From the NCBI GenBank assembly GCA_903928115.1, contig CAIYPP010000125.1, forward strand, positions 24,076-88,075: a stretch of DNA of 64,000 bases. The letters run 5' to 3'. Positions 59,955 through 64,000 of this stretch are shown here, one piece after another. Each line of letters starts with the position of its first letter. Position 1 is the first letter of the stretch. The stretch comes from an uncultured Planctomycetota bacterium (lineage in GTDB: Bacteria; Planctomycetota; UBA1135; GCA-002686595). The notes below the pieces were generated by a model. That model was not told the DNA's origin. It saw nothing but the letters and a program-made list of their open reading frames with translations, and did not search any database. Both the position numbers and the translations under genes were made by a program.

Positions 59955-60253
59955 TCCGTGGGGCGCAAGACTTGGGGTACACCGGCACCCCCAGACACTA
60001 GGGGTGGGGCTCGGGGCCGCCCCTCGGGGCCCCGGAGAAGGCAGAAATCTACCGAACGGACGGGCCTGCCCCAAAGGTCTCGTGTGCTTCCCAAGTGCAG
60101 TTTTCGACGGAAAAATTCGGCGGGCAGAGGCGCTCGGCGAGGGCGCCGAGCGGGGTGGGGGAGCTTTCGCGGCGGGGCGGGGTTGCATGGCTCGGGCGCT
60201 TGGTCCACCATGCGCCCACCTGAGCGGTCGTTCCAAGGCCGCCTTTCCCCACG
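59955..60253. other. Divergent intergenic region purL / accA
   Basis: 299 bases between two divergent start codons. It must hold both promoters. A hairpin CGGGGCC (60012-60018) / GGCCCCG (60028-60034) lies about 60 bases upstream of purL. I could not match the region to a purine-sensing or other known riboswitch, and I see no credible small gene. Confidence 0.4.
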
Positions 60254-61252
60254 ATGGCGACCACCGAAAAGCCCTCCGCCCGGACCGACTCCGGCGGCAT
60301 GTCCTTCGAACGGCCGATCAAGGAGCTCGAGGCCAAGCTCGCCGAGCTCGAGGCCCTCGCCCTGCGCACCCGGCTCGACATCTCGAGCGAGATCGAGGCC
60401 CTGCGCAAGCAGCACCGCACGGCGCTCGAGACGACCTACAAGGACCTGAGCGCGTGGGAGACGGTCAACGTGGCGCGCCACAACGACCGCCCGGTCGCGC
60501 TCGACTACATCCATATGCTCGACGACTTCGTCGAGCTCTGCGGCGACAAGTACTTCGCCGACGACAAGGCCATGGTGGCGGGCCTCGCGACCTTGGGCGG
60601 GCGGCGCTTCATGCTGATCGCCCACCGCAAGGGCAAGACCACGAAGGAGCGGCTCGCCTGCAACTTCGGCTGCGCGCATCCCGAGGGCTATCGCAAGGCG
60701 CTGCGCAAGATGCAGCTTGCTGCGAAGCTCGGCCTGCCGATCGTGACCATGATCAACACGCCCGGCGCCTACCCGGGCATCGGGGCGGAGGAGCGCGGTC
60801 AGGCCGCGGCCATCGCCGAGAACATCCTCCAGATGATGTCGATCCGCGCGCCCATCCTGTCGATCGTGATCGGCGAAGGTGGCTCGGGCGGCGCACTCGG
60901 CATCGGCGTCGGCGACCGCGTGCTGATGATGGAATACAGCTACTACTCCGTGATCAGCCCCGAGGGCTGTGCCGCGATCCTCTGGAAGGATGGAGAGCGC
61001 ACCCCGGACGCCGCGGAGTCGCTCAAGCTGACGAGCAAGGACCTGCTCGGGCTCAAGCTGATCGACGGCGTGATCCCCGAGCCCTTGGGCGGCGCCCACC
61101 GCGCGCCCGCGGTGGCGATGGAGGAGGTCAAGCGCACCATCCTGCGCGAGCTCGAAGCCCTCGACGGCGTCGATCCCGACGACCTCGTCCGCACCCGTCG
61201 GCGCAAGTTCCGCCAGATGGGCTGGCTGCCGGGACGCTTCCCGACGGCCTAG
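60254..61252 (+). CDS. accA: Acetyl-CoA carboxylase carboxyltransferase subunit alpha
   Basis: 332 residues. The N-terminal coiled-coil 'ERPIKELEAKLAELEALA' is the standard AccA start. The crotonase-like core has 'VTMINTPGAYPGIGAEERGQ' (in part NTPGAYPGIGAEERGQ), 'IGEGGSGGALGIGVGDRVLM' and 'YSVISPEGCAAILWKD'. 'LKLTSKDLLGLKLIDGVIPEP' (in part TSKDLLGLKLIDGVIPEP) precedes the helical C-terminus. It transfers the carboxyl group to acetyl-CoA in fatty-acid synthesis together with AccD, which is not in the window. Monocistronic by position; the sigma gene starts 111 bases later. Confidence 0.95.
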   Translation: MATTEKPSARTDSGGMSFERPIKELEAKLAELEALALRTRLDISSEIEALRKQHRTALETTYKDLSAWETVNVARHNDRPVALDYIHMLDDFVELCGDKYFADDKAMVAGLATLGGRRFMLIAHRKGKTTKERLACNFGCAHPEGYRKALRKMQLAAKLGLPIVTMINTPGAYPGIGAEERGQAAAIAENILQMMSIRAPILSIVIGEGGSGGALGIGVGDRVLMMEYSYYSVISPEGCAAILWKDGERTPDAAESLKLTSKDLLGLKLIDGVIPEPLGGAHRAPAVAMEEVKRTILRELEALDGVDPDDLVRTRRRKFRQMGWLPGRFPTA

Positions 61253-61363
61253 AAGGTCCCGCGGGAATCGGTTTCCTGCGGGGAGGCGCCAACGCTCCCC
61301 GTCGGTGCTGCGTACTTCCGCTCAACCCCGGCGGAGCGCCCAGCGCGCGGCCGCCGGCGACTG

Positions 61364-62128
61364 ATGAGCTCGGCCGTGACCATGGCGCTTCCCCAGCCTC
61401 CCGAGGACGACCTCGAGCCGGCGCTCTCGCCGGAGGCGGTTCCGTCCCCAGACGAGCCCGCGCCTGCGACGGATCCCGAGGAGGCGGAGCGCATTCGTGC
61501 GGCCCAGCGCGGCGACGAACGCGCCTTCGAAGCACTCGTCCGCGCCCACCAACAGCGCGCGTTCCGCGTCGCGCGTCACATGGTGCCGAGCGACGAGGAT
61601 GCACAGGACATCGTGCAAGAGGCCTTTCTGCGCGTGTTCCGCAGCCTCGAGCGCTTCGACTTCCAGTACGGGTTCTCGACCTGGCTGAATCGCATCGTCA
61701 CCAACCTCGCCATCGACCACCTGCGCCGACGCCGCCTCGTCACACAGTCGGCGGGCGAGGACGAGGACAGTGAGAGCTGGGAGGCGGAGCTTCCGAGCGA
61801 CGCTCCGTCGCCCTCCGAGCGGATGGAAGCCGGCGAGACGGCGCGCAAGGTGCGCGAGTGCATCGCCGCCCTCGCTCCGCATTTCCAGTCGGTGCTGACC
61901 CTGCGCGAGATCGAAGGCCTCGCCTGCACCGAGATCGCAAAAATCGTGGGGGCCACGCACGTGACCGTGCGCTGGCGCCTCCACCGTGGACGAAAACTCT
62001 TCCTCGAGGAGTGGGAGCGTCGGGAGCGCGCGGCGGAGGCCGGCGCCGACCGAGCAGAAAACAAGCTCCCGCGCGCCAACGACGGAGGCTCACGCTCCGT
62101 AGACCGCCAAGGAACGAAGGACGCATGA
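61364..62128 (+). CDS. ECF RNA polymerase sigma factor (RpoE-like)
   Basis: 254 residues. An acidic, Pro-rich N-terminal ~40 residues precede region 2 ('GDERAFEALVRAHQQRAFRV', 'QDIVQEAFLRVFRSLERFD', 'GFSTWLNRIVTNLAIDHLRR'). After an acidic linker, region 4 ('LAPHFQSVLTLREIEGLAC', 'EIAKIVGATHVTVRWRLHRG') follows, then a basic tail. The classic 'WL.RI..N...D..R' motif is complete. Its stop overlaps the start of the anti-sigma gene (ATGA), the usual arrangement for ECF sigma/anti-sigma pairs. Start chosen as the first ATG (61364). Confidence 0.9.
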   Translation: MSSAVTMALPQPPEDDLEPALSPEAVPSPDEPAPATDPEEAERIRAAQRGDERAFEALVRAHQQRAFRVARHMVPSDEDAQDIVQEAFLRVFRSLERFDFQYGFSTWLNRIVTNLAIDHLRRRRLVTQSAGEDEDSESWEAELPSDAPSPSERMEAGETARKVRECIAALAPHFQSVLTLREIEGLACTEIAKIVGATHVTVRWRLHRGRKLFLEEWERRERAAEAGADRAENKLPRANDGGSRSVDRQGTKDA

Positions 62129-62793
62129 AGCCCGCACCGATCGACTGCGCTGCGACGCTGGAGTGGCTCTTGGAGCGCGAGGACGGAAGCCCCGCAGATG
62201 CCGAGCGCTCCGCGGCCTCCATGGCGCACCTCGAGGCCTGCGCCATCTGCCGCGCGCAGTCCGCTCGGCTGGGGACCGCGCTGGGCGCCCTGCGCCAGCG
62301 CGCGCTCGACCCGCTGCCCGCGATCGATGTGTGGAGCGGCGTCCGCAGCGGCCTCGCCGCCGAGGGGCGACTGGCACCCACGACGGCTGCCACGCCCGCC
62401 GCGCCGCGGCCCGTTCGGCGCTCTGGCGTGCTGCGCCGTGTGGGCGCCTTCGCGGCGCTGGCCGCCGCCCTCCTCTGCGCCTGGTTCGTGTGGCCCTCGG
62501 CGCCGCAGCCGCTTTCGCCCTCAGGACCTGATTCGAGCCCGATCGCCGCGCGCGCTCAGGGCTCTCCGGCCGCCCCCCAGCCCACGCTCGTCGCAGCGAC
62601 CGCCGACAGCGCCGCCGCGACGAGCGCTACGACGCTTCCGCTCGCTTCGGATCCGGCGCTCGCACCCGCGCACCCCGCGCGTGGCCTGCGTCGCGCTCCG
62701 GGCGAGGAGCGCCGCCGCGACCTGTCCGTACCGTTCGAAGCCGCCGCCGAGCCCGGCGCTTGGTCGCTCGTGAGCGACCGCGAGCTGCGCTGA
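62125..62793 (+). CDS. Membrane-anchored zinc-finger anti-sigma factor
   Basis: 222 residues. The N-terminal segment holds 'MAHLEACAICRAQSARLG', the H-x3-C-x2-C zinc-binding anti-sigma motif. A basic stretch and one membrane helix ('VGAFAALAAALLCAWFVW', about residues 106-123) follow. The outer part is Ala/Pro-rich and low complexity, ending in a charged tail. It should hold the adjacent ECF sigma factor at the membrane until a signal, possibly proteolysis, releases it. Translationally coupled to the sigma gene. Confidence 0.82.
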   Translation: MKPAPIDCAATLEWLLEREDGSPADAERSAASMAHLEACAICRAQSARLGTALGALRQRALDPLPAIDVWSGVRSGLAAEGRLAPTTAATPAAPRPVRRSGVLRRVGAFAALAAALLCAWFVWPSAPQPLSPSGPDSSPIAARAQGSPAAPQPTLVAATADSAAATSATTLPLASDPALAPAHPARGLRRAPGEERRRDLSVPFEAAAEPGAWSLVSDRELR

Positions 62794-62901
62794 GGCGACG
62801 CTCGATGGGGCGCCACCCGATGTGGCGTCGCTCTGCGGCGATCCCCACGTAAGAGAACTCTTCTTCGCACCGCGAGTTGCGGTGACATCGCGAGTTGCCC
62901 C

Positions 62902-63936
62902 ATGAACCTCACGCTCTCCCTCGCCTTCCTCTTCGGAGCGACGCTTCAACCCCTTGCGGCAGGCTCGGAACCTCAGGGCCAGCTCGTCCGCGTGCAACCC
63001 CAGCAGCCGCTCTCGACCGCCCAAGTCGAGGAGTGGAAGCAGCGCCTCTCGACCAAGGACCTCGACCTGCGCGAGCAGGCGTTCGGCTCGGTCGTCGGCG
63101 CGGCGCGACGCGACAGTGCGCTGCTCGCGGCGCTCGAGTCGTGGGCGCGCGATGAGAGTGCGGGCGAGCTCGCGTGGACCGCGCGGCTCGCACTGCGGGA
63201 GGCACGCGAACAAGACCAAGCACTCGGCAGCGGCCGTGGACGCAGGGGCGTGTTTTTCTTCGAGCCTTTCGAGCAAGACTTCGACTTCGAGGCACTGCGC
63301 CGCGAGATGCTCGAAGACATGAACCGCGGCTGGCGCGGCTACAGCGGTGTCGTGCCCGCTCCGCAACCGCCCTCGAGTGGCATGCAGTCCCAGAGCGAGT
63401 CTGTGACGCTCGAGAGCGGTCCGGACGGCGTGAAGTGCAAGGTCACGCGCACGGAGAACGGTCAGACCACGACCGAGGAGTACAGCGCGAAGTCCATCGA
63501 CGAGCTGCTCGAGGCCCATCCCGAGCTGCGCGGAAAGGTCGGTGGAAGCACGCGCGCTTTCGGCAACGTACCGCAGCGCCAAGGCTGGCCCTTCGAGCCG
63601 CCTCCCGGCCTCGGCGGAGCTCCTACGATCCGTACCGACATCCTCGGCGTCGCGATCGTGCCGCTCGCCGCGGAGGAAGCGACAGCGCTCGGACTCGAGC
63701 CCGGCGTCGGGCTGCGCGTCGAGCGCGTCGAACCCGGCACGATCGCGCAGCAGCTCGGCCTGCAACGGGGGCACGTCCTCGTCGAGATGAACGGCAAGCC
63801 GCTGCGCAATCGCGATGACATCAGCGCGGAGCTCCGCAGCCGCGCGAGCGACGGCCCCCTCGAAGTGATCCTGATCGACCGCTGGGGCCAGCGCCGCTCG
63901 CGCAGCTGGAAGCCCGAGTCGGCGAAGCAGGTCTGA
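62902..63936 (+). CDS. Exported PDZ-domain protein
   Basis: 344 residues with an N-terminal signal-like helix ('LTLSLAFLFGATLQPLAAG'). A charged helical segment ('VEEWKQRLSTKDLDLREQAF') and an Arg/Phe-rich middle ('RRGVFFFEPFEQDFDFEALR') follow. The C-terminal PDZ domain (about 250-335) has 'GVAIVPLAAEEATALGLEPG', 'VERVEPGTIAQQLGLQRGHV' and 'LVEMNGKPLRNRDDISAELR'. No protease domain is attached. It follows the sigma/anti-sigma pair after 108 bases and could present envelope stress signals to it (inference). Followed by a terminator hairpin. Confidence 0.75.
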   Translation: MNLTLSLAFLFGATLQPLAAGSEPQGQLVRVQPQQPLSTAQVEEWKQRLSTKDLDLREQAFGSVVGAARRDSALLAALESWARDESAGELAWTARLALREAREQDQALGSGRGRRGVFFFEPFEQDFDFEALRREMLEDMNRGWRGYSGVVPAPQPPSSGMQSQSESVTLESGPDGVKCKVTRTENGQTTTEEYSAKSIDELLEAHPELRGKVGGSTRAFGNVPQRQGWPFEPPPGLGGAPTIRTDILGVAIVPLAAEEATALGLEPGVGLRVERVEPGTIAQQLGLQRGHVLVEMNGKPLRNRDDISAELRSRASDGPLEVILIDRWGQRRSRSWKPESAKQV

Positions 63937-63971
63937 CCGCTCGCACTTGTCGCGTGCCCAGAAACGCCGAC

Positions 63972-64000
63972 GCCCCGCACCGGTCGAACCGGAGCGGGGC
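63972..64000 (+). terminator. Terminator-like hairpin after the PDZ gene
   Basis: GCCCCGC / GCGGGGC outer stem with an inner CCGGT/ACCGG stem around TCGA, 36 bases past the stop codon. The window ends at the hairpin, so a following T run cannot be seen. Confidence 0.6.

Noticed and set aside
57006..60449. 1147-codon plus-strand frame antisense to purL
   Set aside because: Shadow frame; purL motifs are complete on the minus strand, and the frame runs out of phase into accA.

Overview
The window is a very GC-rich (about two thirds G+C by eye), gene-dense bacterial chromosome segment with short spacers and many start/stop overlaps. The envelope is Gram-negative: it has many lipoprotein signal peptides, LolC/LolD, a TolC/AcrA/AcrB-type pump and a beta-barrel-like protein. 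Several features together point to Planctomycetota or a close neighbour: FG-GAP/ASPIC lipoproteins, a Ser/Thr kinase with WD40 repeats beside an ECF sigma factor, TPR-bearing GT-C membrane proteins, a DUF3568-like lipoprotein and a PurS-PurL fusion. This placement is inferred from gene content only. I see no insertion sequence, prophage, CRISPR array or rRNA operon; tRNAs are Ala(GGC), Arg(TCG), Arg(TCT) and Pro(TGG).

Layout. 1-485: end of an unknown protein. 515-3479: cobalamin riboswitch followed by btuF-btuC-btuD. 3470-7497: cytochrome c lipoprotein and two GT-C type membrane proteins. 7564-9093: B12-binding-type radical SAM protein. 9334-13508: xseB-ispA-dxs-nadK isoprenoid/NADP operon. 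13515-17136: lysS-lolC-lolD on the minus strand, then tRNA-Ala. 17612-24869: leuS, a GT39-like protein, an RNase R-like RNB nuclease, a cupredoxin lipoprotein and a urate-oxidase-N-terminal-like membrane protein. 24856-27596: TPR gene and FG-GAP/ASPIC lipoprotein. 27991-33498: five-gene minus-strand operon joining an ABC transporter with a tandem substrate-binding protein to a STAS protein and an RsbW-like kinase. 33723-36481: small lipoprotein, potassium channel, NicO/UreH-like metal permease, beta-barrel-like protein. 36541-42195: tripartite RND pump. 42192-43913: ClC channel with CBS domains. 43973-47963: WD40 Ser/Thr kinase and ECF sigma factor. 48064-49875: small protein, GT2-TPR glycosyltransferase, single-domain response regulator. 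49872-53471: two in-frame halves of an FG-GAP/ASPIC/TlpA/TPR protein separated by one TGA codon. 53508-60253: two tRNAs, purD, fur, a DUF3568-like lipoprotein and purQ/purL. 60254-63936: accA, ECF sigma/anti-sigma pair and a PDZ protein, followed by a terminator hairpin.

The most notable observation is at 51537-51539. A single in-frame TGA interrupts an otherwise continuous 1200-codon reading frame. It is followed after 11 nt by a perfect 6-bp hairpin with a GGTCG loop, the geometry of a bacterial SECIS element. I propose that this is an exported selenoprotein of the FG-GAP/ASPIC (CRTAC1-like) family carrying its own thioredoxin-like domain. The second candidate is the operon at 27991-33498, which physically couples a partner-switch module (RsbW-like kinase plus STAS antagonist) to an ABC importer, suggesting ligand-controlled sigma or effector release.
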